The notes under the pieces: generated by a model | Seen by the model: the letters and a program-made list of their open reading frames with translations, nothing else | Database searches by the model: none | Told to the model about the DNA's origin: nothing | In this document: positions 39,091 through 49,079 of the stretch, piece by piece | How positions within the stretch are numbered: the stretch's first letter is position 1 | Layout: each line of letters begins with the position of its first letter | From: Epiperipatus broadwayi | Lineage: Eukaryota; Onychophora; Udeonychophora; Euonychophora; Peripatidae | Reading direction: 5' to 3' | Length of the DNA stretch: 64,000 bases | Assembly (NCBI GenBank): GCA_028023455.1 | Contig: JAQFVV010000181.1 | Coordinates: 1,806,001-1,870,000, forward strand | Made by a program: the position numbers and the translations under genes

Positions 39091-39930
39091 ATGACAGACA
39101 AAAATAAATCATGGTCCTTATTCCCAGGAGGTTATAAAGTCACCAACCAAGGCAGTGGTTGGGCGGAGGGTGCTAAGAATCCCCTGATTGTGGACCCAGG
39201 CTGCCATTTGATGACGACTTTTTATTTAGGTACTTACAACTGCAGATCACTTTCAAGTGAAGGAAGATTGCAAGAATTAGAAGAACTGTCTTATATTAAA
39301 TGGGACATTATTGGACTTTGTGAAGTTAGGAAGAAAAGGTGAAGAGACAATTGATTTAAAAAGTGGACATGTACTCTACTATAAAGGCACAAATATTGGA
39401 AATACAAGTGGAGTAGGATTCATTATAAATAAAAAGTGGAAGAACAACATTGTGGAGATTGATGGTATATCGGACAGAGTGGCAAGATTAGTTATACAAC
39501 TTAATACCAGATACCAAATGCAGATGATTCAGGTTTATGCCCCAACAAGTTCTCATAGTGATGAAGTAGTAGAAAATTTTTATATGGATGTACAAAAGGC
39601 TTTTGATCAGAGTAAACAACATTTTAAAATTGTTATGGGAGACTTTAATGCTAGAATTGGTAAACAAATGAAAGATGAAAGTGCTGTAGATAATTTTGGT
39701 TATGGTAATAGAAATGAGAGAGGACATGACTTGTGGAGTTTGCAGAAAAAGAAAAATTTTATATTATGAATTCTTTTTTTAAGAAAAATGTTAAAAGGAA
39801 ATGGACATGGAAGCATCCAAATAAAGGTACAGCAGAATTGGATTATATTTTGACTAACAGAAAATACATATTTCAAGATTGTAATGTTCTTAATAAATTT
39901 AACACAGGAAAGTGATCATCGTCGTGTATC
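39091..39930 (+). pseudogene. APE-type endonuclease domain of the RTE element
   Basis: The reading begins MTDKNKSWSLFPGGYKV at 39091 and shows in order TYNCRSL, the catalytic-Glu box LCEVRKK, VYAPTS, the metal-binding box GDFNARIG, WKHPNKGTAELDYIL and SDHRRV (39911-39928). These are all the expected motifs of the LINE endonuclease that nicks target DNA. Frames change near 39330, near 39765 and near 39905, so three frameshifts separate the pieces. The last is close to the adapter at 39933 and could be an assembly error rather than biology. Downstream RT lies in register after the break. Confidence 0.8.
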
Positions 39931-39932
39931 AA

Positions 39933-39956
39933 CCCTACACGACGCTCTTCCGATCT
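39933..39956 (+). other. Illumina TruSeq adapter sequence in the assembly
   Basis: These 24 bases, starting CCCTACACGACGC and ending TCTTCCGATCT, match the 3' end of the Illumina universal adapter as I know it. They sit inside the RTE ORF between the endonuclease motif SDHRRV and the linker beginning KIRVNAKLERQ. In related elements only a few residues separate these two, so the adapter is extra sequence. It marks an artefact: an untrimmed or chimeric read used in assembly or gap filling. Confidence 0.95.
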
Positions 39957-42022
39957 AAGATACGTGTTAATGCAAAACTAGAGAGACAAAAATTATTAAG
40001 AAAAACAATATTTACAGTTGATATTCCTAATCTTCAGAAACATTCTAATGAATTTAAATTAGAACTTACAAATCAGTTTCAAGTATTAGTAGATTTTGAA
40101 TAAAAAGAGCACTTTTAAAAACTGCAACAAAGATAGCTGGTAGAAAAAAGCAGCAATTGACCAATAAAATTTCTACTGAGACTAGAGAATTTATGAAGAA
40201 AAGAAGGAATATGAAGATATACAAAAATGATGCATTAAAAAGGATTGAATACCTTGAATTCTGTAAAATGGTGTGGAAAAGAGTTGAAAATGATATAAGA
40301 AAGTATAACTGTGAACTAGCAAGGAAAGCTGTAGAAGAGAATAAAAGTCTCAAGAGTGTAAAACAACATTTTGGTATTGGTAGGAAATTTATATCTGCAA
40401 TAAGAAAAAAAGATGGAATTATTACTAAAAAGAGAGATGACATCATGAAATGGGTAGAAGACTTCTATCAAGAATTATATAGTAATAAAGAACAAGTACC
40501 TCCTATATCTATTATATCTTCCAAATTGCCCAGAATTTTAAATGAAGAAGTGAGACATGCAATTAAATTTATAAAGAAAGAAAAGGCTCCAGGTAATGAT
40601 GGAATTATAATTGATATATTAAAAGAAGCAGGTGAAGAAATAGAAAATTTTTTAGCAAAGTTATATACCAAATGTCTAAATGATAAAGATGTACCAGATG
40701 ATTGGAAGAATGCAGTATTAATATTAATATTTTAAAAAGGTGATAAAGAAGATATTAGAAATTACAGACTTATCAGCCTTTTATCAGTTTTACACAAAAT
40801 TTTTACCAAGATAATTACAACTCGTATACAGAGAACATTGGATTTCCACCAACCAAGAGAACAAGCTGGATTTAAAAGTGGTTTTAGTACAGTAGATCAT
40901 ATCCAGGTATTGAGAGAAGTTATAGAAAGGACAAATGAATATGAGTTGCCATTATGCTTTGGATTTGTAGATTATGAAAAGGCATTTGATTCTATAAACA
41001 TTTCTTCAGTGATTAAAGCATTGGATCATCAAGGTATAGATCCAGGATATTGTCATATTTTAAAGAATATTTATAAAAATGCAACAGCAACAATTAGATT
41101 ACATAATGATACTAGGAAAATCAACATTGAGAAGGGTGTAAGACAGGGTGACTCCATATCTCCAAAACTTTTTACAGCAGTGCTGCAAGAAGTATTTTGT
41201 GGATTAAAATGGGAATCTAAAGGAGTGAAAGTAAATGGAGATTATTTAAGTCATTTAGATTTTGCAGATGATGTAGTTGTTTTTGCAAATAATGCTTTAG
41301 AGCTGCAGGAAATGTTGCAGGAGTTATCAGATGAAAGTAGGAAAGTAGGACTAAAGATAAATGTTAAAAAGACTAAAGTAATGTTCAATGGATTTTCTCA
41401 AAATATGAAAATAAAGATTGATTATGATGAGTTAGAAGAAGTTAACAGCTACAAATATCTTGGTCAGATTATTAATACAGATGGAAACATAATGGATGAA
41501 ATTAATCATAGAATTAAACTTGGTTGGAGTGCTTTTGGTAGAAATAACTTGATACTAAAAGGAAATATGCCTATGTGTTTGAAAAGAAAGGTTTTTAATA
41601 AATGTGTTTTACCAGTTCTTACTTATGGATCTGAGATTTGGACACTTAATAGAAGAGCAATACAGAGACTTCACACCACTCAAAGAAGTATGGATAGATG
41701 CATGTTAGGAGTAACAAGAAGAGATCAAAAACACAATATATGGGTAAGAGAACAAACAGGTGTTATTGACCTCATTGAAAAAATTAAAAGACTGAAGTGG
41801 AATTGGGCGGGACACATTGCTAGAAGAGATGATAATAGATGGACAATTGAAATCTTAAACTGGATTCCAAGAGATTGTAAAAGACCCAGAAAGAGACCAC
41901 ATGTGAGATGCATGGATGAAATAAGAAAGTGTGCAGGGGTGATGTGGAGAAGAGAAACTAAAGATCGGAGATGGTTTGAACTTCAAGAAACCTTCTTTCT
42001 GCAGTGGATTGATAATGATTGA
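39957..42022 (+). pseudogene. Reverse transcriptase and C-terminal domain of the RTE element
   Basis: A charged linker (KIRVNAKLERQKLLRKT) runs into a helical region, with a frame change near 40100. The RT then reads from 40157: EKAPGNDGI, NYRLISLLSV, QAGFKSGFSTVDHIQVLRE, FVDYEKAFDSI, KGVRQGDSISPKLF, the catalytic FADDVVVFA (about 41260) and YKYLGQII. The ORF ends after a conserved C-terminal stretch (TYGSEIWTLN ... WNWAGHIARR) at 42022. One TAA at 40733-40735 interrupts the frame just before KKGDKED; both sides are in the same frame, so it is a single nonsense change. Without that stop and the upstream shifts this would be a typical-length RTE RT. Confidence 0.85.
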
Positions 42023-42191
42023 TGATGACAGTAAACTTTGCCTATTGTTTATTTACATATTTTTATTGTAAGCAACTAATTATATGAAAAGTTACAAAAA
42101 TATATTAAAGATATGACAAGCAATGGTAAATCATAACTGACAAAACATTTATAGTACTCTATTATATAATACCCTCAAACTGTCTTCTAAA

Positions 42192-42196
<5 letters not shown>

Positions 42197-42231
<35 letters not shown>
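42197..42231. repeat. (TA)n microsatellite / insertion target
   Basis: A (TA)n run immediately left of the TGTACCGGG terminus of the next element. It continues on the far side at 44100-44127, consistent with insertion into one pre-existing TA tract. Confidence 0.85.
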
Positions 42232-42234
<3 letters not shown>

Positions 42235-43102
42235 ACCGGGTGGATGATTTACCAATAATTAATTAGAAGACAAAAGTCAATCCCTGATGGAGTAAACACA
42301 ATATTTATGTCTCTTGCTAAAATTAAGCACTCAAGGCGCATGTACTAAAGCTTTAGCTTCATATAAGTATTATGTGCTGACATTGCGCTTAATAAGAATT
42401 AATATTTTTACTCTTCAAATAAAATTATCTTATGAGAGCAAATTATAAGACTAAATATAACACAGTATTTATTATTAGTTCCTTGCAATTTATGTATTGC
42501 TCCACCATGGCACCTTAGGCAGAGAAGAGAGTACTCAAAGAGCACCTGAATCCAAGCCATCAGATATATATCTATGAAATATATCTAACTGACCACATTT
42601 GAAGGAAACAGATTTCTTCTCGACTGTTGAATTCAACACCATGTTCAAAGCACTTTTTTGTTTTGTAGAAACATGGGCACCAGTTACTTATCCAGAAATA
42701 AGGCACTTTAAACAATGGCCACTAATTCAACGCCTAAGTTATACCCATGACTAGCTCAGCTACTTGTAATCAATAACAAATTGTTGCTTTAATTAATAGA
42801 TAAAGAATTGACCGACAAAATTAAGCTTTAAGTTTAAAAGACAGTTTATTTTAATTAACACTAATTATACTAAATTTTAAATACTTTTATAAATTTTAAC
42901 TAACATAATACTGGTATTTTTTATATGACGCACATACTCTGAATTCACACACTAGAACATAACAAAAGTATTAAGTAATACATTTAAAACACACACACTA
43001 TAGTTTGTCTATGTATTCTATAAAGTTCATATAACTTGACTCTGGGGGTTTTAACTAATGTGATGGCTACTTTAGAAATGAGAATAAGAAAAATGTTATT
43101 AC

Positions 43103-43220
43103 CTAGGATTTTGAACGTGGATTTAGAACTTTGTTTTCTTCCTGGTTGCTGCTTTGATTGAGAATATTTCCAGCCGGCTGGGACGTTTTCTTGAGGAGTT
43201 TTATTATTATTCATTGGCAC
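43103..43220 (-). CDS. Possible short coding exon in the LTR-like element
   Basis: On the minus strand an ATG at 43220 opens a reading of about 39 codons (MPMNNNKTPQENVPAGWKY, then Gln/Lys/Ser-rich). It runs up to CTAG|GTAATAAC at 43103, which would serve as a splice donor. The composition differs from the A+T-rich flanks, and the ORF starts about 260 bases downstream of the TATA box. It could be a leader exon of an LTR-driven transcript. No homology is recognised, and the acceptor was not found, so this is speculative. Confidence 0.25.
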
Positions 43221-43477
43221 TATTCTTCGAGACAGTTAAATATTGACGCCGAATTTCAAGTTGTTATGCAAGCATTATTTTCACTGGCAGATTTTGCTGT
43301 TTCACTGGAATTCAGACTGGAGAAAGTTGTATGATTCCGACGATTACTAGCACTGCATTTTTGATTCTGGATACATAATAAACTGATAGATTGAACTCAA
43401 CTGTTATCATGACTGTTTCTCAAACGCCAGTGAACTAAACTGTTATCTCAACACTGATTGTCCAATGAAAAACTGGA

Positions 43478-43486
43478 CTATTTATA
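43478..43486 (-). promoter_or_regulatory. TATA box on the minus strand
   Basis: TATAAATAG, followed about 25 bases later by GGACAATCAGTGTTGAG, an initiator-like sequence. Two near-identical AACAGTT(T/G)AGTTCA motifs lie a little farther downstream. Confidence 0.4.
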
Positions 43487-44096
43487 CTTCAGGCCTGTTG
43501 TCATTCTGATAATTGGTGTTTATATCCCTTGGCTATATTTGTTGTTTAAATCCCTTTCTTGTTTTTAATCTGTTGTTGGAGATGTTAATTAGCAGCCATG
43601 CAAACGTGTTGTTTTTTACATTTTTAATTAATAGCCATCGCTGTGTTTTTAAATATAATTTCCCTTTATTTCATTTTAACACGCATGTATTTATTCAATG
43701 TTTATAATCGCACATATATATTTTATTAACAAGCTTTCGTCATTTACGCACATGTATATTTTAATCCAATTTACTATTTAGTTTTTAAGATGACCTTTTT
43801 TTCTTTTACTTAAATAAAAGAGATTTATATTTTTAAACTTTAAGTTATATTTCAACTAATAATAATAAAAAAAAACTCTTTAAACTTAAACTTTTAGTTT
43901 GACGTTTCTAAAGAAAACCCCTCTCCCCTTCTAATTAATTGTAACTTTTATTTCAAAAACTCTGACTTTTTAATTTTACTTTTTTGAAAACCCAAAACTC
44001 TTAAACTTTTACATATTATTTCTTTTAACGAATAATTTTTATTTCAATAATTTTTTAGACAAAATTATTTTATATATGTGCCAATACGATCTTAAT

Positions 44097-44127
<31 letters not shown>

Positions 44128-44678
44128 GCTTTTATTACTGTATCCCTCATTTCAGCTTTACTAGAATGCAATCACCTATCAGCACAAAAGACCAGACCAT
44201 CCTTCCTCATTACGCAAGCATTTCAGAACAAACTTCAATTTTAGGCTTACCCAAAAACATATGGAGTAAATTAATTTACTAAAACCTTCATTTTTCCATA
44301 GACTTCTGACACACATAAACAAAGATATCCAAAAAAACAAAAGACCCACAAAATGTGTACCCTATGTTGAACTATCAGTTGGCCAATATCACGATATATT
44401 CCATATATCATCATTTGTTCAGTTTTGGTCAATACCAAATGATTATAGTTTGATTTACATCAAGAACTGTTCTAAATTGATCATCCAATGCTTTAAAATC
44501 ATAAAGATGGGTCATTATTATCTCCCTAATGTATAAAAGGTTCAAGTGAAATGAAATACCTTGAGTATTAAGTAGTTCATGCCTTCATTGATTATGCCAA
44601 TACTGCTTAATCCGTTTTCTTTTCTTTCTTTTTTTTTGTTAAAAAAAGTTTGTTCATACTTACAAATATATCCATTAT

Positions 44679-45180
44679 AGTTGTATTTTTATATTGGACT
44701 ATTTCCATTATCTAATATGTGTGTTGAATGTCTCTAGAACAATTTAATTTTATTTAAATATTCCAAATACATTCAACTGTTAGTAATATCACAGCAAACA
44801 GGTTAGTATATGCACCAACTGTTAGTAATATCACAGGATATTACTAAATGTCTCTAGAACAATTTAATTTTATTTAAATATTCCAAATACATTCAACTGT
44901 TAGTAATATCACGGCAAACAGGTTAGTATATGCACCAACTGTTAGTAATATCACAGGATATTCAACTGTTAGTAATATCACAGCAAACAGGTTAGTATAT
45001 GCAGCAACTGTTAGTAATATCACAGGATATTACTAACAGTTGGTGCATATACTAACCTGTTTGCTGTGATATTACTAACAGTTGAATGTATTTGGAATAT
45101 TTAAATAAAATTAAATTGTTCTAGAGACATTCAACACACATATTAGATGATGGAAATAGTCCAATATAAAAATACAACTA
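44679..45180. mobile_element. Foldback element, family 1, copy B, with internal tandem duplication
   Basis: The outer arms, about 150-165 bp (44679-44845 and 45016-45180), are almost perfect reverse complements beginning AGTTGTATTTTTATATTGG and ACTATTTCCATTATCTAA. The terminus ATATTGGACTATTTCC and the GTTGAATGT block match the 167-623 element. Between the arms the block from ATGTCTCTAGAACAATT to CACAGGATATT is tandemly duplicated, followed by a third partial copy. The motif CAACTGTTAGTAATATCAC therefore recurs many times in both orientations. No coding sequence. The near-perfect arms suggest recent origin or gene-conversion-like correction. Confidence 0.8.
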
Positions 45181-46000
45181 GAACACCATCATCACAAACC
45201 TTCAGAAAAACACAATATCCATTATAAACTTAAGTTTTATGCAAAATTGAAAATGCTGTACAATGTTTTAAAAGGTAAAAGTATTTTCATTCACAATTCT
45301 TTTCTGAAAGTTAATTAGAATTAATAATTTATCAATTGGCATTTTTTGTTTGCAAATATGTTAAAAAATTGAAGCTTACACTTTTTTTTTTTTTTTAATG
45401 TAGAAATTTTTAATTTTTCACAAGTCTATTAAGACAAATTCCCCATTGTAACTTTAATGCAAATCAAATTTATATCCAATATACCAATCAGTTTTCACAA
45501 ATTTAAAACATCCCTATGCATGTGTAATTTTAAAAATTTTAACTTAAAAATTTATTTTATTTTTGCCTAAAAAAAAATCTAAAACATTCAACAATTTAAC
45601 ATATATGCATATTAAATTTTCATATTCATATGAAGTTTACATTCTTGTGTTTGAATACATACATGTGTGTGATGTGTCGTACATTATTTATCAGAACTCC
45701 ATTTTGTTTTACTTTCTTTACTTTATTTAACTAATTTTACTTATGATTTTCTTCTACTTTAATTCTTAATATTTCATTTAATGCAATAATTTCTAATCAT
45801 TCCTCAATTACTTTTTCTAATTTATATAACTTCAATATTAGTTTAATAATAATCACAGCACTGTATTACACATAAAACATAATTTAATAAAATTAACTCA
45901 TCAGAATTGTATTTTAAATATCATCTATATTTGAGTACATTATTGAAGTTATTTCTATAAAATATGTTTTATTTTAAATATATTTTATTTTATATATATA
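45181..46000. other. A+T-rich non-coding stretch
   Basis: Nothing recognisable apart from poly(T)/(A) runs. Confidence 0.6.
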
Positions 46001-46007
46001 TGTCAAA

Positions 46008-46078
46008 GCGTTGACTGGGAAGCGAACCCGGACCAGCTGCTTGGAAGGCAGCTATGCTAACCACTAGACCACCAATGC
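46008..46078 (-). tRNA. tRNA-Gly(TCC)-like gene, probably a decayed copy
   Basis: The minus strand reads GCATTGGTGGTCTAGTGGTT, then an anticodon arm GCTGCCTTCCAAGCAGC with anticodon TCC, then a T-arm GGTCCGGGTTCGCTTCCCAG. The D-arm, anticodon arm and box A/B are close to canonical eukaryotic tRNA-Gly(TCC). Changes are an A:C mismatch in the acceptor stem, one mismatch in the T stem, and C in place of the nearly invariant A58 in the T loop. These suggest a pseudogene or SINE head. A short inverted repeat (TGTCAAGC / GCTTTGACA) extends the acceptor stem outward on both sides. No T-run terminator follows closely. Confidence 0.6.
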
Positions 46079-46353
46079 TTGACAAATATATTTTATTTTT
46101 GTAAATAAATGTACTGAGTATATACATACATACCTAACATTCACAAAACAATAAATGTCTAATAATAATAATAATTAAAAGATTATTTAAAACCTCAAAC
46201 ATCTTTCAAAGTCTCATTTTAAAATTTTTATAACTATATTGTGTTTATGCAGTAATCATATGTTGAACAAAATTTTTGAATTATTTTAATAAATGTGATA
46301 GCTTAAAAAATTACAGTACTATTTAGATGATACAGATTGTAATATATATATAT

Positions 46354-48570
46354 ATATTGTAAGATGTGGTCTTACACTCCTCCAAAACCATTAAAAGTAC
46401 CCTTACCTAATTCAAACCCAAGACCCACAATAACATTCTCTATCTTTAATAGAAAGCAAACTATATGTATAATGAGAATCCAAATCAAATAAACCTTATT
46501 ACCAAAAGATGAAAGTAGTCACAAGCACTATAGCTAACAAGCAATTAATTGTTTCCATAATTAAAGAATTTATTTTTATAATTAAACATTTAATAAACAT
46601 TTGATAAATATGCTCTTTAAACTAAACTATAATATTTAAACACTGTTAAAAATCTCTTGTCAATTGTTGCTAATTCACACACATTGCAACAACACAAGTA
46701 AAGAATGACAAGAGTTAGATGCAAGCAAGAAAATTTAAAAAAATACTTAAAAGAAAGAAATATTTTTTTTTATCATTATTAATCTATCATATATAAATGA
46801 ACTATAACAAATGACCTAAATAATTAATCAAATGCATGAAAATGAATCTGCTGTTTGAAAACATCAAATTCTAGTCCAAATCAAACAATCTCATTTTGGT
46901 GATTAACAAAAGATATAAACAAACGACCTTCTCAAAAACTCTCATTGGCTAACCAGGATGCACAATTTTTGAGAATAAAAATCGAATTGGCAGTTCAAAC
47001 AGAAAATCTATCACCTCTAAAGTAAACGCAGTAAACGAAGATAGCTCATAGGATACTAAGTGAAACTAAATTCAAAACATATGGATTTAAACCCAGACAA
47101 TTAAGGGATAATCTCAAAATTAGCCTTAAACCATTCAATATTTCAAAAGCATTTCCAAGTTTAAGTTGGAGAATATATCAGCTCTAATGAGATTATCTAC
47201 AACTAATATCTTGCTTATCAATTCACAGATCTCTTATTAACTACAGTTATAGAAACACATATAACCACGTGTTGCTAAGTGTGAAGTTACGCTGGGGAAC
47301 GAAAGCTGTCACCCATCGAGCTGTAATCACCAAAACTAAATTTAATTCGACATAGCAGCTATTCATCTATGCTGTGAATATCATCAACTTTACTATTTAG
47401 ATGTGAAGCTGCAAACTCAACATCTCAAAGCAGACCATACAGAGAAATGCTGATCACCAGATGTGCTCTAGAACATTCTAACTCTACCAACTGAAATATG
47501 AAATGGATCAAAAAAGACATTTATAATCTTTTTAGGACATTTTTCTTAAGGACTCTTAATTGATCCTAGGTTGATATCATATTTTTTTTTAATTTATTTT
47601 ATGTATAATTTTCCGTTTATTTCTTTCCTTTATTATAGATTGAAGGGGAGTCTAAACAAGTAATATGTTAGAGAAGGGAAAAGTATTAATTAGTTTTATT
47701 ATAAATTGAAATAAAATATAGGTCCACACGTGATCTTGCTTGTGGATAAACTAAATCATCACCAGGGATACAGTGACACTATTATTCATATTTTGTTTAG
47801 TATTACTAATCATTTTATCAGTTACTTATTTGTTTTCGATATAAATGATTAATAACCTCTAGTGTGAATGGTCTTTCTTATCTTTATAGAGACACACCAT
47901 AATAGAAGGGGGGATTGTGTACCACCTCCACATTATTGGTATGAACTCATCAATAAACTGATTGGAGATGAGGAATTATAATTTTGATGAAAATTAAATT
48001 AGCAAGCAAGTATAAATATAAATATCAATAAATTTTAATTTATTTTGTGTTAGTATTGATATTGGATAAATATTCTTTGAAGAGAAACAGGGAGTAAATT
48101 AATGATATTAACTATAATAATCAAAGAATATTTACCGATATCTAAACAAATTATTTATCTTTGTTTTAACCTTGTTGCCTAAATCATGTTAATTGTAAAT
48201 AAATTTGTTAAACATATGATTTTAAAATTAAAGACTGTCATTTGTGTTTTTTTTATATATTCAGTTCTCAATTTGTCACATACTCGCACATTATAAATAG
48301 TGATATTGATATACTCTGAAATAGAATATTATGCGTATTCTCCCTGAGTTTGAATTCTGGGAATAACGGAAGTTCAAAATGGAAAAAGGGGTTGACTATA
48401 CAAGTATATTTTTGACACGTTTGTGTGTTAATACATCATCTCCCAGGAATGAAATCGGAGTGGACAGGAGACTATATATATTTAGAAATCCTAGATATAC
48501 TTTCTCACTCACTCAGATGACCTATCACGTCTACTGTCATGTAAGGTCAGGACCCATTCCATTACAATAT
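46354..48570. mobile_element. TG...CA element with ATAT duplication, possibly LTR-derived
   Basis: The element sequence spans 46358-48566. It starts TGTAAGATGTGG right after a (TA)n run and ends CCATTCCATTACA right before ATATATAT, with ATAT on both sides. There are no open frames with motifs. An internal purine tract (AATAGAAGGGGGGAT, about 47906-47920) directly precedes TGTGTACCACCTCC and looks like a polypurine tract followed by an LTR start. A partial element with its 3' LTR at about 47921-48566 is therefore an alternative to one long solo LTR. No protein content was recognised. Confidence 0.4.
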
Positions 48571-49079
48571 ATATATTTCATATCTGAGTTAGAGATTTTA
48601 TATTGAAGGTTTTGATAGTTTATTTCAGAAAGAGACAAATTAATTTTATTTTTTTGTTTGATAAATTTTTGTACACTATGATTATCATGCATTCCTATGA
48701 TTAATTCAGATTAACATCAGTAATGATCTTCAATAATGATAATAATTATAAAGATTTATCTTTATAATAAACTTTTAGAATTATATGTATACATTCTAAT
48801 TGTTTTACATATACTTTATATATATTTCTTAAAGTTTTTATGCATATTTTTCATTTTTTTTTATTTTCTACTGCATATATATTTTATTATATTACAGCTA
48901 ATATAAATTTGCAGTTTATATTTTAGCATCCTAATTAAAATTCTTTTAACAATTTTTATATTTTTATAAAAATATTCTTTCAATTGTCAATATTTTCATA
49001 TCTTAACTGTACTGCATTTTTTTAATCTAAGTAATTTACATAATATTCTAATCATTTTTAATAAAAGTTTAAAATCACT

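Larger units (their letters stand above)
38805..42060 (+). mobile_element. Near full-length RTE/BovB-like LINE
   Basis: One long ORF region encodes an APE-type endonuclease followed by reverse transcriptase. It is preceded by a leader of about 285 bp and ends with a short TGATGATGA-like tail typical of RTE elements. The leader (38805-39090) is shared with the minus-strand relic at 49080-51910, which defines the 5' end. The left boundary coincides with the end of the duplicated segment B. A few frameshifts, one in-frame stop and an adapter sequence break the ORF. The element copies itself by target-primed reverse transcription when active; this copy is not intact as assembled. Confidence 0.85.
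42232..44099 (-). mobile_element. Probable long solo LTR with ATAT duplication
   Basis: The ends are TGTACCGGG (left) and CTTAATACA (right), with ATAT abutting both, so TG...CA ends and a 4-bp duplication fit an LTR. Orientation is probably minus. On that strand a TATA box (TATAAATAG) lies about 615 bp in, an initiator-like CAATCAGTGTTGAG follows, and AATAAACTGTC, a typical polyadenylation region, is near 42848. A short coding-like exon lies downstream of the TATA box. No second LTR or internal genes are present. A long (1.87 kb) solo LTR from Ty3/gypsy-type elements is the simplest reading; a different TG...CA transposon cannot be excluded. Confidence 0.5.
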
